Part shown: positions 24,559-33,390 of the stretch, in pieces | Numbering within the stretch: position 1 is the first letter of the stretch | How the letters are laid out: each line of letters opens with the position of its first letter | NCBI GenBank assembly: GCA_934098435.1 | Contig: CAKOOV010000006.1 | Coordinates: 1-64,000 of the forward strand | Direction of reading: 5' to 3' | DNA: 64,000 bases | Origin: an uncultured Bacilli bacterium | GTDB lineage: Bacteria; Bacillota_I; Bacilli_A; RF39; UBA660 | Notes under the pieces: model-generated | What the model saw: the letters and a program-made list of their open reading frames with translations, nothing else | What the model was told of the DNA's origin: nothing | Database searches by the model: none | Made by a program: the position numbers and the translations under genes

Positions 24559-25779
24559 TTATTGCAAATTATTAATATCAAAATTATCTTCAGGAATATC
24601 AATAGGTTCAACATTAGTACGTTTTGCCTTTTTATCTTTATTTTTCTTTATAAAAAACACAATTCCAATTCCAATAAGAAGAGCCAATATAATTCCTCCA
24701 ATTATATAAGGAATAATACTCTTTTTCTTTTCTCTAATAATATTAATCTTATATTCCCCAGCAGTTCCATCTTCAGCGGTGACTTTAATTTTAAAACTAT
24801 TATTTCCAACATTTAATTTCTTAGTATCTATATCATCTATTTTACAATTAGCACCATTACATTTTGCATCAAACTCTACAAACAAAATATCATTACTAAC
24901 ATTAACATCATAACTACGTTTATCACTCTTAAAACCAAAAGCAACATTATTATCATCAGAATCTTTAATTTTTAAAGAAGACAAAGTAGTATCAGAAGAA
25001 GCTTCTTTTCTATTAATAAATATATTATATTTCTTTCTACTACCATCCTCAGCAGTAACAACTATTTCAAACCTATTTTCACCGACTTGTAAATTTTTTT
25101 CACCATCATTAGACACATTACAATTATCACCATCACAAGTAGCACTAATAACAACTTTCTCTTTATCATAATCAACCTCTGCTTCATAACTAGTTATATT
25201 AGGAGAAAATTTAGGCTCAATTTCCACACCTTCAATATTTAATTCCTTTAAATTATTATTATCATTAGCTTTAAAAACATCAATATCAATAGAAGTGCTT
25301 CTTACTCCATCCTGTAAAACCCAAATTGTAGTCTTTTGATTAGCAACATCTTTAACTTTAAGCTCATACCCAGATATCAAATTAATATAAGTATCATCTT
25401 TACAATCACTAGAAGCATTATCAGAATTAATATAATTCTTAACAGAATCAGCCTTAAGACTAATCGCAAAGCTTCCATTTTTATCATCTAAATTATCCTT
25501 AACATTTTTCCAACCACCAAAATATTTAACATTTTTAGTCTCTGTAACAGAAAAAACATTTGCATCATATTCAAAACCAGTATCGATTTTACTAATATTA
25601 GTCCCCTTAGCTACGCATAATACAGATAAATCAATTATAACAGTATCCCCTGGTTCAACCTTGGTTTTATTACCATTAATTCCCATTGCCACCGTTTTAG
25701 CTTCAACATAATTATTTCCAAGCAAACAAACAATACCAATAATAAAAACAAAGAAAACTCTAACACATTTATTTTTCAT
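24559..25779 (-). CDS. Cell-surface protein with cohesin-like and cadherin-like beta domains
   Basis: This 406-aa protein has a signal peptide (residues 1-27), then a cohesin-like domain (about 30-160) opening with KVEPGDTVIIDLSV. Two cadherin-like beta-sandwich repeats follow (about 170-255 and 260-340). Each contains the hallmark ITSYEAEV or KRSYDVNV followed by VTAEDG and a short INRKE or IIREK strand, and each carries a Cys pair (CDGDNC, CNGANC). A membrane helix (about 350-372) and a basic then acidic cytoplasmic tail end the protein. The start at 25779 has GAGGAG 6 nt upstream. It probably mediates surface binding; the ligand is unknown. Confidence 0.8.
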   Translation of the reverse strand: MKNKCVRVFFVFIIGIVCLLGNNYVEAKTVAMGINGNKTKVEPGDTVIIDLSVLCVAKGTNISKIDTGFEYDANVFSVTETKNVKYFGGWKNVKDNLDDKNGSFAISLKADSVKNYINSDNASSDCKDDTYINLISGYELKVKDVANQKTTIWVLQDGVRSTSIDIDVFKANDNNNLKELNIEGVEIEPKFSPNITSYEAEVDYDKEKVVISATCDGDNCNVSNDGEKNLQVGENRFEIVVTAEDGSRKKYNIFINRKEASSDTTLSSLKIKDSDDNNVAFGFKSDKRSYDVNVSNDILFVEFDAKCNGANCKIDDIDTKKLNVGNNSFKIKVTAEDGTAGEYKINIIREKKKSIIPYIIGGIILALLIGIGIVFFIKKNKDKKAKRTNVEPIDIPEDNFDINNLQ

Positions 25780-25845
25780 AACTAACTCCTCACTCATATT
25801 CTAATAATATTCTATCATAAAACAAATAAAAAAGAAATACCAAGA

Positions 25846-25874
25846 AAAAAAGAACTATAATTTTTTTAGTTCTT
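25846..25874 (-). terminator. gatCAB operon terminator
   Basis: AAGAACTA (25850-25857) pairs with TAGTTCTT (25867-25874). The stem includes the gatB stop codon and a T-run follows on the minus strand. Confidence 0.8.
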
Positions 25875-27276
25875 CATTAAGTACCATATTAGTAACACCA
25901 GGATTAACTTTACCAGAAGTTTTTTTCATAATAAGCCCCATAATAAAACCATTAATATTCTTTCCAGCCTTATAATCATTAATAACTTTAGGATTATCAT
26001 TGAATACTTCATTAATAATTTTTCTTATTTCTTCCTTATCACTAATCTGTGTACCAATAGATTTAGCCACATCCAAAATATTCTTATTTTCATCCAAAGC
26101 TTTGGTAAAAATATCCTTAACCTGCTTATTAGATATCTTACCATCACTCATCATCTTAATAATATCACTAAAATCTTTGCTATCGATATCTACATCACTA
26201 ATAGTCATAAAATTCTTATTCAAATACCCAAGTAAAAATCCAACCATAATATTAGCAGTCTCTTTAGGATTAGAACCATAACTAACAATATTATCAAAAT
26301 AATCAGATAATTTCTTATCCTTAGTTAACGTACTAGCATCAACATTACCAATACCATATTCATTTATATATTTTAATTTTCTCTCATATTCAAGAACAGG
26401 CATACCATTTTTAATTTCATTAATAAATTCTTCTCTCAATCTAATTGGAGGAATATTAGGCTCAGTATAATACTTATAATCAATAGCATCACTTTTACCT
26501 CTCATAAATACTGTCGCTTTATTAACCTCATCATATCTTCTAGTTTCCTGCTCAATTACGCCCCCATTTTCAAGAATCTCCATTTGCCTTTTAATTTCAA
26601 CTTCAATAGCCTCTTTAACAGTAGTAAAAGAATTAATATTCTTCATTTCTACTCTTGTACCAAGTTTATCATCATCTTCTTTTTTTAACGAAACATTAAC
26701 ATCAACTCTAATTTGTCCAAGATCTGCTCTAGCCTCACTAACATCCAAATATAAGAAAATATTTCTAAGAGTTTCCAAATAAGCAATAGCCTCTTTAGCA
26801 GAACCGATACAAGGATCAGTAACAGTTTCAAGTAAAGGTACACCAGCCCTATTATAATCAATCAAAGAATATGTACTCAAATGATCCATATTAGCAGTAT
26901 CCTCTTCTAAATGAGTATCCTGAATAGTAATCTTTTTATCTATTCCATCAACATTAATCATAACATAACCATTAGTACCAATAGGATTACCAAATTGTGT
27001 AATCTGATATCCCTTAGGTAAATCAGGATAGTAATAATTCTTTCTATCAAATGTAAGCCTCTCAGGTATACTACAATTTAAAGCTAAAGCAACCATAATA
27101 CTTTTTTTAACAGCTTCCTTATTAACAACTGGAAGAATACCAGGATAACCAATATCAACCACAGATAAATTAGTATTTACTTCACCAATTCCATTTTTAG
27201 CACTACTAAAATTTTTACTATTACTCTTAAGCTCGCAATGAACTTCAAGTCCAATAACAGGAATATACTTACTCAT
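25855..27276 (-). CDS. gatB: Asp/Glu-tRNA(Asn/Gln) amidotransferase subunit B
   Basis: This 473-aa protein is the tRNA-binding, kinase-type subunit that phosphorylates mischarged Glu or Asp for amidation. Motifs are YIPVIGLEVHCEL, FDRKNYYYPDLPKGYQITQF, LLETVTDPC and RVEMKNINSF. The C-terminal YqeY-like tail ends GKVNPGVTNMVLNEEL. The ATG at 27276 overlaps the gatA end by 8 nt, indicating coupling. The usual length is 475-480 aa. Confidence 0.98.
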   Translation of the reverse strand: MSKYIPVIGLEVHCELKSNSKNFSSAKNGIGEVNTNLSVVDIGYPGILPVVNKEAVKKSIMVALALNCSIPERLTFDRKNYYYPDLPKGYQITQFGNPIGTNGYVMINVDGIDKKITIQDTHLEEDTANMDHLSTYSLIDYNRAGVPLLETVTDPCIGSAKEAIAYLETLRNIFLYLDVSEARADLGQIRVDVNVSLKKEDDDKLGTRVEMKNINSFTTVKEAIEVEIKRQMEILENGGVIEQETRRYDEVNKATVFMRGKSDAIDYKYYTEPNIPPIRLREEFINEIKNGMPVLEYERKLKYINEYGIGNVDASTLTKDKKLSDYFDNIVSYGSNPKETANIMVGFLLGYLNKNFMTISDVDIDSKDFSDIIKMMSDGKISNKQVKDIFTKALDENKNILDVAKSIGTQISDKEEIRKIINEVFNDNPKVINDYKAGKNINGFIMGLIMKKTSGKVNPGVTNMVLNEELKKL

Positions 27277-28705
27277 CACCAGTCACCATACCTTTGCAAC
27301 CTAATAACTCTTCTATTTTATTAGCCATATTAAGAACTAAATAATCTTCTTTAGCCCTACCAGTAATATTAACACTAACAGGCATATCATTAACAAAGCC
27401 ACTAGGAATAGATATACTAGGAAATCCTCCAAAATTACCAATAACAAGATGATTACCTAAAATCAAATACTCATCAGATAATTTATCACTAGCCTTATCA
27501 AATAAAGGAGCAATATCTCCACTAGTAGGCATAATAAGTCCATCATATTTATCAAATAACTCATTCATTCTATTTACAATAAGTCTTCTAACCCTACAAG
27601 CATTTAAAAATAACTTTTCTTGATTTTCCTTTTGAAGAACATAACTGCCAATAACAAATCTTCTCTTAATAAGTTCAGAAAAACCATTAGTTCTAGTTCT
27701 CATCATAATATCATTAACATTTTTTCCATCAACTCTATTCCCAAAAGGAATACCAGTTAAATTAGAATTATTACTAGTAGCTTCAGCACAAGAAATAACA
27801 TTATAAACAGGATATATAGCTTCGAGCAAATCCTTACCAAAACTAACTTCTTCCACTATCATTCCAAGTTTTCTACATTTGTCAATAACACCATTAAAAT
27901 TACTAATAATTTCTTTAAGTTCGTTATTACCATTATCTATTTCAACAGCCTCTTTAATATAAAATAATTTCTTACCACTTACATCATTATCAAGTAAAGA
28001 AACATAAGAAATATCTTCATCTGGTAAACTAGTCATATCCTTATCATCATGACCCTTAACAATATCCATAACATAACTTATATCTTTAACACTCCTAGCA
28101 AACACTCCAACATGATCCAAACTAGAAGCAAAAGAAAACAAACCATATCTAGATATTCTACCATAAGTAGGTTTATATCCAACCACTCCACCATAAGCAG
28201 CAGGTTTTCTAATAGAATCCCCAGTATCACTACCAATAGCAAATGGAACAATACCAAGAGCAACACTAGCCGCACTACCAGCAGAACTTCCCCCTATCAT
28301 TCTATCTTTATTCCAAGGATTTCTAACAATACCAGTATGACCAGTAGTACCAGTACCTCCCATAGCAAGTTCGTCAAGAACAGTTTTTCCCATTAATACA
28401 GCACCAGAATCCTTTAGCTTTTTATATACAGTAGCATCATATAAAGGAATATAGTCTTTAAGAATATTAGAAGATGCCGTAGTAAGTATCCCTTTAGTAG
28501 AAATATTATCCTTAAGAGCATAAGGAATTCCATTTAATATACTATCAGAACAAGTCTCATCTTTCTTATCCATAATAGTAACAAAAGAATTATATACATC
28601 TTGATATTTATGAGCTTTATTTATAGCTTCCTCAAACAACATATCACTTGTTATCTCACCGCTATCCAAACAATTTCTAATATCATCAATAAATTTATCT
28701 GTCAT
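27269..28705 (-). CDS. gatA: Asp/Glu-tRNA(Asn/Gln) amidotransferase subunit A
   Basis: This 478-aa glutaminase subunit belongs to the amidase-signature family. The Ser-cisSer-Lys triad is visible as Lys65 (ALKDN), Ser140 (GGSSAGSA) and the nucleophile Ser164. The nucleophile motif reads GSDTGDSIRKP, with Asp where Bacillus has Gly (DTGGS). I recall similar forms from Mollicutes, which supports a Bacilli/Mollicutes-side lineage. The start overlaps the gatC stop as TAATG. It supplies ammonia to GatB. Confidence 0.97.
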   Translation of the reverse strand: MTDKFIDDIRNCLDSGEITSDMLFEEAINKAHKYQDVYNSFVTIMDKKDETCSDSILNGIPYALKDNISTKGILTTASSNILKDYIPLYDATVYKKLKDSGAVLMGKTVLDELAMGGTGTTGHTGIVRNPWNKDRMIGGSSAGSAASVALGIVPFAIGSDTGDSIRKPAAYGGVVGYKPTYGRISRYGLFSFASSLDHVGVFARSVKDISYVMDIVKGHDDKDMTSLPDEDISYVSLLDNDVSGKKLFYIKEAVEIDNGNNELKEIISNFNGVIDKCRKLGMIVEEVSFGKDLLEAIYPVYNVISCAEATSNNSNLTGIPFGNRVDGKNVNDIMMRTRTNGFSELIKRRFVIGSYVLQKENQEKLFLNACRVRRLIVNRMNELFDKYDGLIMPTSGDIAPLFDKASDKLSDEYLILGNHLVIGNFGGFPSISIPSGFVNDMPVSVNITGRAKEDYLVLNMANKIEELLGCKGMVTGDE

Positions 28706-29001
28706 TACTCCACCACCTTAGGAACCTTCACCCTATTATCTTCATATTCTTTAACATTAATTTTCATATCATCAAAACAAATTTCATTATTGTAAGAATC
28801 ATCCCTTAAACAATCATCATCAAGTTCTAAATCAAAAGGAAAAGTCATCGGACTAACATCATCAATATCCTTTATTTTACCAATTAAATCCATTTGTTTC
28901 AATATAACATCAAACTCATTTTCCAAAGTCTTATACTCATCGTCATTCATCTCAAACATAAGCTTTTTAGCATAAAGTTCCAAATTATCCTTTGTAATCA
29001 T
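28705..29001 (-). CDS. gatC: Asp/Glu-tRNA(Asn/Gln) amidotransferase subunit C
   Basis: This 98-aa protein wraps around GatA and links it to GatB. Typical features are LYAKKLMFEMNDDEY at the N-terminus, a helix with FDVILKQMDLIGKI, and the DVSPMTFPFD motif. AAGGAGG lies upstream of the ATG. It is first in the gatCAB operon, with a strong extended -10 promoter. Confidence 0.95.
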   Translation of the reverse strand: MITKDNLELYAKKLMFEMNDDEYKTLENEFDVILKQMDLIGKIKDIDDVSPMTFPFDLELDDDCLRDDSYNNEICFDDMKINVKEYEDNRVKVPKVVE

Positions 29002-29026
29002 AAAAGCCTCCTTCTAAATCAATAAT

Positions 29027-29055
29027 ATTATAGCAACTTTATAAAAGAAAAACAA
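29027..29055 (-). promoter_or_regulatory. Promoter of gatCAB
   Basis: On the minus strand TTGTTT (29050-29055), a 17-nt spacer ending in TGC, and TATAAT (29027-29032), an extended -10 25 nt from the start codon. Confidence 0.75.
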
Positions 29056-29234
29056 GTAATATAATTAATTTATATTTATTAAATAATAACCAATAAAAAT
29101 ATCAGAAAAACATATTTTTATCTGCAAAAAAGCCAATATTAGATAATAATTAAATCAATTTTGGTAATAATACCATCATCATATTCAAATTATAAAATAA
29201 TTTATTATAATAAAACTAATTGTTGGAGGTAATA

Positions 29235-29573
29235 ATGAAGTTAGGCGAAAAAATAAAATCACTTAGAAAAAGTAAAGGTATTTCACAAGAAGAATTAGCA
29301 GCAATATTAAAAATAAACAGGAACTATCTATCTAGAGTAGAAACAGGAAAATCCGAACCAACTGCCGGAATACTTAAACAAATAGCAATAATATTTAATA
29401 TTGATTTAAATTCACTACTAGATGTAAATAACAATAATCAAGATATTTCAGAAAAAGTAAAATATATTGTTAACAATTGTAAATATTTACACGAAAAAGA
29501 TTTAGATTTCATAGTAAGAATAATAACCGTTATGAAAGAAGAATATGTAAAAGTTAATGCAAAAACAAAATAG
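29235..29573 (+). CDS. XRE-family transcriptional regulator
   Basis: This 112-aa protein has an N-terminal Cro/CI helix-turn-helix (residues 3-57: LGEKIKSLRKSKGISQEELA, then INRNYLSRVETGKSEP) and a C-terminal helical part of about 50 residues. No ligand or protease domain is seen. The start has GGAGG 6 nt upstream. TATAAT is at 29206-29211 with a weak TTCAAA 16 nt before it. It is transcribed alone, with a stop-overlapping terminator. The regulated genes are unknown. Confidence 0.9.
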   Translation: MKLGEKIKSLRKSKGISQEELAAILKINRNYLSRVETGKSEPTAGILKQIAIIFNIDLNSLLDVNNNNQDISEKVKYIVNNCKYLHEKDLDFIVRIITVMKEEYVKVNAKTK

Positions 29574-29597
29574 AATGATATTTATCATTCTATTTTT
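29569..29597 (+). terminator. Terminator after the XRE regulator
   Basis: AATAGAATGA (29569-29578) pairs with TCATTCTATT (29585-29594), followed by TTTTA. The stop codon TAG is in the stem. Confidence 0.8.
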
Positions 29598-29609
29598 ATA
29601 TAATTTAAT

Positions 29610-29966
29610 ATGAATAAGAAAAATGAAAAACTATTAAAAGAAATAAATCTTGATATTATCTTTTTCTTTCTAGTAGTCATCAAATCAGGAATATCATTTT
29701 ATTTAATTAACGAAAAGAAAAAAAGTGTTTTAAACATAAAAAGTATTGATAATACTACTGCGAATAAAATATATTACTATAATAGAAGGTTAAATTTCAT
29801 TATAGCCATTTACTTTTTTTTAAATGCATATTATTCCTATCAAAATGCTACCACTAAAGAAGAAAAAAAACAAGAAGGATTATTAGTATTAGCAACACTA
29901 TCTATATTAATCGGAACATCACTATATCTCCCTCTAGGTAATAGTAATTTAATTATAGAAAATTAG
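29610..29966 (+). CDS. Small membrane protein, candidate leaderless gene
   Basis: This 118-aa protein has three predicted membrane helices (about 14-32, 61-77, 90-106) separated by charged loops (NEKKKSV, TKEEKKQEG). I do not recognise it. No Shine-Dalgarno lies before the ATG. A TATAAT at 29599-29604 ends 5 nt before it, which would place transcription start at or inside the start codon. It could therefore be leaderless, or translated poorly after read-through of the preceding terminator. Confidence 0.55.
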   Translation: MNKKNEKLLKEINLDIIFFFLVVIKSGISFYLINEKKKSVLNIKSIDNTTANKIYYYNRRLNFIIAIYFFLNAYYSYQNATTKEEKKQEGLLVLATLSILIGTSLYLPLGNSNLIIEN

Positions 29967-30018
29967 TATAAAATAATATTTATACAAACATAATATAATA
30001 GAAAGGATTGATTATATT

Positions 30019-30402
30019 ATGTTACCAAAATATTATTTAAATGATTATTTTACTTTAATAGACTCGCCAATATTAAAAGAAAGAGAATTTATGAAGACAG
30101 ACATTCGTGAAGAAAAAAAAGAATACATAATGGAAATAGATTTACCAGGATTAACTAAAAATGAAATAACAATAAATTACGAAAACGGATATTTAACAAT
30201 ACGAGCTATAAAAAACATTGCCTTCAAAGCTGATAACTATATCAGAAAAGAAAGATTATATGGAGAAGTAAAAAGAAGCTTTTATATAGGAGAAAAAAAA
30301 GAAAGCGATATAAAAGCCAATTATCAAAATGGTATTCTAACAATATCATTTCCCAAAGAAGAATTCCCTCATAAAGAAAGTCAAAACATTGTCATTAAGT
30401 AA
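30019..30402 (+). CDS. Small heat-shock protein, Hsp20/alpha-crystallin family
   Basis: This 127-aa ATP-independent holdase has the alpha-crystallin domain at residues 25-120. It starts MKTDIREEKKEYIMEIDLPGL, and the GILTISFPK strand near 106 is the usual family signature. A short C-terminal IVIK resembles the IxI oligomerisation motif. AAAGGATTG precedes the ATG and an ATATAATA box lies about 20 nt further up. I see no CIRCE element, so heat control, if any, is of another type. Confidence 0.92.
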   Translation: MLPKYYLNDYFTLIDSPILKEREFMKTDIREEKKEYIMEIDLPGLTKNEITINYENGYLTIRAIKNIAFKADNYIRKERLYGEVKRSFYIGEKKESDIKANYQNGILTISFPKEEFPHKESQNIVIK

Positions 30403-30408
30403 TCAGTC

Positions 30409-30430
30409 AAAGAGGAATAGACCTCTTTTT
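30409..30430 (+). terminator. Terminator after Hsp20
   Basis: AAAGAGG (30409-30415) pairs with CCTCTTT (30422-30428) around a 6-nt loop, followed by TTTTTC. Confidence 0.8.
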
Positions 30431-30455
30431 CATTTACATCTTAATATATAAATGA

Positions 30456-30461
30456 TATAAT
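30456..30461 (+). promoter_or_regulatory. Extended -10 promoter of the methyltransferase/RluA pair
   Basis: TGATATAAT, with the -10 hexamer at 30456-30461, ends 17 nt before the start codon. No clear -35 is present. Confidence 0.6.
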
Positions 30462-30478
30462 CTATGTGAGGTGTAAAA

Positions 30479-31339
30479 ATGAACATAAGTAATAAATGGA
30501 CAGATTACGAATGCTTAAAAACAGGTAACGGAGAAAAATTAGAACGTTGGGGAAACATAATCCTCAATAGACCAGACCCACAAATAATATGGGAGAAAAA
30601 AGATGTTTGGAATAATTATGATGGATATTATCATCGTAGTAACGAAGGTGGCGGATACTGGGAATACAAGAAAAAATTACCAGAATACTGGACAGTAAAA
30701 TATAACAATCTAACATTCAAAGTATCCCCTACCAACTTCAAACATACAGGGATTTTTCCAGAACAAGCATCAAACTGGGATTATATAGAATTAAAAATAA
30801 AAGAATATTTAAAAAATCATAAAGAAATGCATATTTTAAATCTATTCGCCTACACAGGTTGCGCAACCATGGCAGCAGCAAATGCTGGAGCCACGGAAGT
30901 AGTCCATGTCGATGCATCAAAAAGTATCAACGAATGGGCAAAAGAAAATATGAAACTATGTCATTTAGAAGATAAAACAATAAGATTTATTGCCGATGAT
31001 GCCATAAAATTCTTAGAAAGAGAAAAAAGAAGAGGCCATACCTACCAAGGAATAATTATGGATCCACCAAGCTATGGTAGAGGACCAAATAAAGAGGTTT
31101 GGAAATTCGAAAACGATTTTCCAAAATTATTAGATAAAGCAATAGAAGTATTAGATAAAGATTATTCATTCCTACTAATAAGTAGTTATACAACTGGAAT
31201 AAGTCATATATCATTAGAAAATATATTAAAATTAAAATTCCCTAATCAAAAAATAGAAACTGGCGAAAACTGTCTACCAATAACCGAAAATAATTTAATA
31301 TTACCATGTGGTATCTATGGAAAAATTACCAAAAATTAA
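30479..31339 (+). CDS. Class I SAM-dependent rRNA-type methyltransferase (RlmI/RlmK-like core)
   Basis: This 286-aa protein has an N-terminal beta-rich part, then a SAM-binding fold: ILNLFAYTGCATMAAANAGA near 118-137, VVHVDASK near 141, and the catalytic-type MDPPSYGRG near 196. The layout matches the Methyltrans_SAM family of 23S rRNA cytosine or guanine methyltransferases, without a PUA domain. It overlaps the following RluA-type synthase by 23 nt, which ties it to rRNA modification. The exact target is unknown. Confidence 0.82.
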   Translation: MNISNKWTDYECLKTGNGEKLERWGNIILNRPDPQIIWEKKDVWNNYDGYYHRSNEGGGYWEYKKKLPEYWTVKYNNLTFKVSPTNFKHTGIFPEQASNWDYIELKIKEYLKNHKEMHILNLFAYTGCATMAAANAGATEVVHVDASKSINEWAKENMKLCHLEDKTIRFIADDAIKFLEREKRRGHTYQGIIMDPPSYGRGPNKEVWKFENDFPKLLDKAIEVLDKDYSFLLISSYTTGISHISLENILKLKFPNQKIETGENCLPITENNLILPCGIYGKITKN

Positions 31340-31985
31340 CATAATATATGAAGATAATCATCTTTTAGTAGTAGAAAAGCCAGTAAACATTCCAGTTCAA
31401 GAAGACTCAAGTAAAGATCTAGATATGATTACTATTTTAAAAAATTATCGCAAAATAAAAGAAAACAAAACAAACGAAGCATATATAGGTCTAGTACATA
31501 GATTAGACAGACCAGTAGGAGGTATAATGGTATTTGCCAAAACATCTAAGGCGGCATCTAGACTAAGTAATCAAATAAGAGAAAATACCTTTCATAAAAC
31601 CTATATAGCAGTAATAACAGGAACACTTCCAAATCAAGGTAAATTAGAAAATTATTTAATAAAAAATAACAGAACAAATATAAGTAATGTAACAACCAAA
31701 GAAAAAGGCAAATACTCAGCTTTAGAATACAAAGTACTCAAAACCAAAAATAACTTATCATTAATAGAAATAAATTTAATAACAGGTCGTCCGCATCAAA
31801 TAAGAGTGCAATTTTCCAGCAGAAACCATCCATTATTAGGAGATTCAAAATATGGTAATAATCCTAACAATATAAATATAGCACTATTCTCCAAAAGTAT
31901 AAGTTTTATCCATCCAACTACCAAAGAAAAACTAACATTTTCTCTAGATATACCAAATAGATACCCTTTTAATATTTTCAAATAA
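31317..31985 (+). CDS. RluA-family 23S rRNA pseudouridine synthase
   Basis: This 222-aa protein isomerises uridine to pseudouridine. The catalytic Asp64 is in GLVHRLDRPVGG, and RPHQIRVQFSSRNHPLLGDSKYG is the second family motif. There is no S4 domain. The ATG at 31317 lies inside the end of the methyltransferase gene with GTGG upstream, so translation is coupled. Which of the RluA subgroups it is cannot be decided from this alone. Confidence 0.9.
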   Translation: MEKLPKINIIYEDNHLLVVEKPVNIPVQEDSSKDLDMITILKNYRKIKENKTNEAYIGLVHRLDRPVGGIMVFAKTSKAASRLSNQIRENTFHKTYIAVITGTLPNQGKLENYLIKNNRTNISNVTTKEKGKYSALEYKVLKTKNNLSLIEINLITGRPHQIRVQFSSRNHPLLGDSKYGNNPNNINIALFSKSISFIHPTTKEKLTFSLDIPNRYPFNIFK

Positions 31986-32048
31986 ACATATAAATTACAT
32001 ATTTTTACCACAATTAAATTATATAATTAAAATGCAAAGGAGAGAAAA

Positions 32049-32729
32049 ATGGAAAATATAACATTAAATTATTTAATAATATTCATATCAATATTAATAA
32101 CCACCTTATCGCAAATATTCATATCACTAGCCTACAGCAAATATAAAAAAATACTAAATAATAAAGACCTATCAGGATATGATGTAGCCAGAAAAATTCT
32201 AGATAGCAACAATTTAAATAATGTTATGGTTCTTGAAACAAAAGGAAATCTAACAGACCATTACGATCCACAAAGAAAAGTAATAAAACTATCAACAGAT
32301 ATATATCATGGTTCAAGTATTGCTGGTGCCGCCGTAGCAGCACATGAATGTGGTCATGCTATTCAAGATAAAACAAAATATACACCTATGCGTATAAGAA
32401 GTACCTTAGTACCTTTTGTCAATTTATGTACAAAAATAGGATATTTAGCCATCGTAATAGGAATAATATTCTCATACACTCTAATAGAAGTAGGAATCAT
32501 ATTACTATTAAGTATGCTAATATTTCAATTAATAACACTACCAGTAGAATTCAATGCTTCACATAGAGCAATAAAAGAATTAGAAAGACTTAATATCATA
32601 GATAAAGAAGAAAAAAGCTCTGCTAAAAATATGCTCATCGCAGCAGCCTTTACATACGTAGCCAGTGTTCTTAGCACATTACTTGAAATATTAAGATATA
32701 TCATAATATTTAATGATAGAGACAATTAA
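32049..32729 (+). CDS. YugP-family zinc metallopeptidase, membrane protein
   Basis: This 226-aa protein belongs to the neutral zinc metallopeptidase (Zn_peptidase_2) family. The zinc motif is HECGH at residues 99-103, preceded by DPQRKVIKLSTDIY. A membrane helix lies at residues 7-29, and further helices at about 125-170 and 198-220 bracket the active site. AAAGGAGAG precedes the ATG. The biological substrate of this family is not known. It is followed by a strong terminator. Confidence 0.9.
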   Translation: MENITLNYLIIFISILITTLSQIFISLAYSKYKKILNNKDLSGYDVARKILDSNNLNNVMVLETKGNLTDHYDPQRKVIKLSTDIYHGSSIAGAAVAAHECGHAIQDKTKYTPMRIRSTLVPFVNLCTKIGYLAIVIGIIFSYTLIEVGIILLLSMLIFQLITLPVEFNASHRAIKELERLNIIDKEEKSSAKNMLIAAAFTYVASVLSTLLEILRYIIIFNDRDN

Positions 32730-32745
32730 CCCTCTATCATTTTTT
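32712..32745 (+). terminator. Terminator after the yugP-like gene
   Basis: AATGATAGAG (32712-32721) and CTCTATCATT (32732-32741) form a 10-bp perfect stem followed by TTTTT. Confidence 0.88.
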
Positions 32746-32781
32746 ATGTTTTTATGATAAAATAACCTTAAAGGAGATATT

Positions 32782-33321
32782 ATGCCAAATAATTCATATA
32801 TTAAATTTATAAACTTTTTCAAAGAACATAAACTATATGATGAAGAAATCTTCACATACTTAAGAGAAAACTCCATAATGTTCGATTATCTAGATACAGA
32901 TCAAAGACCATTAATAGGAGCCTATTATACATTTGATAAATACCAAAAACTAAATAATATAATATTATATGTTCCCTTTATTAAAGACGAAGTAACAATT
33001 GTCACAAATATTCATGAATACACTCATGGATTATTGGCCTACAATAATCTTAATAAAAAGTATATATTAAAAGACGATTGTGAAATATTACCAATGTTAA
33101 TGGAGAAAGTATATTTAAAAGAAAATCCTAGTCCCATCCTAGAAAGATACATGCAATATTTAGATGCAAAAATACTTGAAAGTAAAAATAAAGAAAACTA
33201 TAGATACAAAATAGCCTTAGATATACAATCTGAATTACTAGAATATTATAATGCTAATAATAACTTTGAAAAATTAAAAGCAAAAAGTAAAAAACTCTAT
33301 CGTAAATATAATGTCAAATAA
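32782..33321 (+). CDS. Predicted zinc protease-like protein with HEYTH motif
   Basis: This 179-aa cytosolic protein has an HExxH zinc-protease signature, HEYTH at residues 78-82. A downstream CEILPMLMEKVY helix could supply the third Glu ligand (101 or 108). I do not recognise a named family; spacing recalls M3-like or other gluzincins. A TGATAAAAT extended -10 and AAAGGAGAT precede the ATG. It is the second HExxH gene in a row but lies behind a terminator, so it is a separate transcription unit. Confidence 0.6.
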   Translation: MPNNSYIKFINFFKEHKLYDEEIFTYLRENSIMFDYLDTDQRPLIGAYYTFDKYQKLNNIILYVPFIKDEVTIVTNIHEYTHGLLAYNNLNKKYILKDDCEILPMLMEKVYLKENPSPILERYMQYLDAKILESKNKENYRYKIALDIQSELLEYYNANNNFEKLKAKSKKLYRKYNVK

Positions 33322-33334
33322 AATCGAATCAATA

Positions 33335-33365
33335 ACATTTATATTTACTACTTAAATATAAATGT
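33335..33365. terminator. Perfect 13-bp inverted repeat between the HEYTH and LCP genes
   Basis: ACATTTATATTTA (33335-33347) pairs perfectly with TAAATATAAATGT (33353-33365) around a 5-nt loop, followed by T-rich sequence. It may terminate the upstream gene or serve as an operator for the LCP gene starting at 33391. Confidence 0.55.
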
Positions 33366-33390
33366 GTTATTATTATTTTGGAGGAGTATA

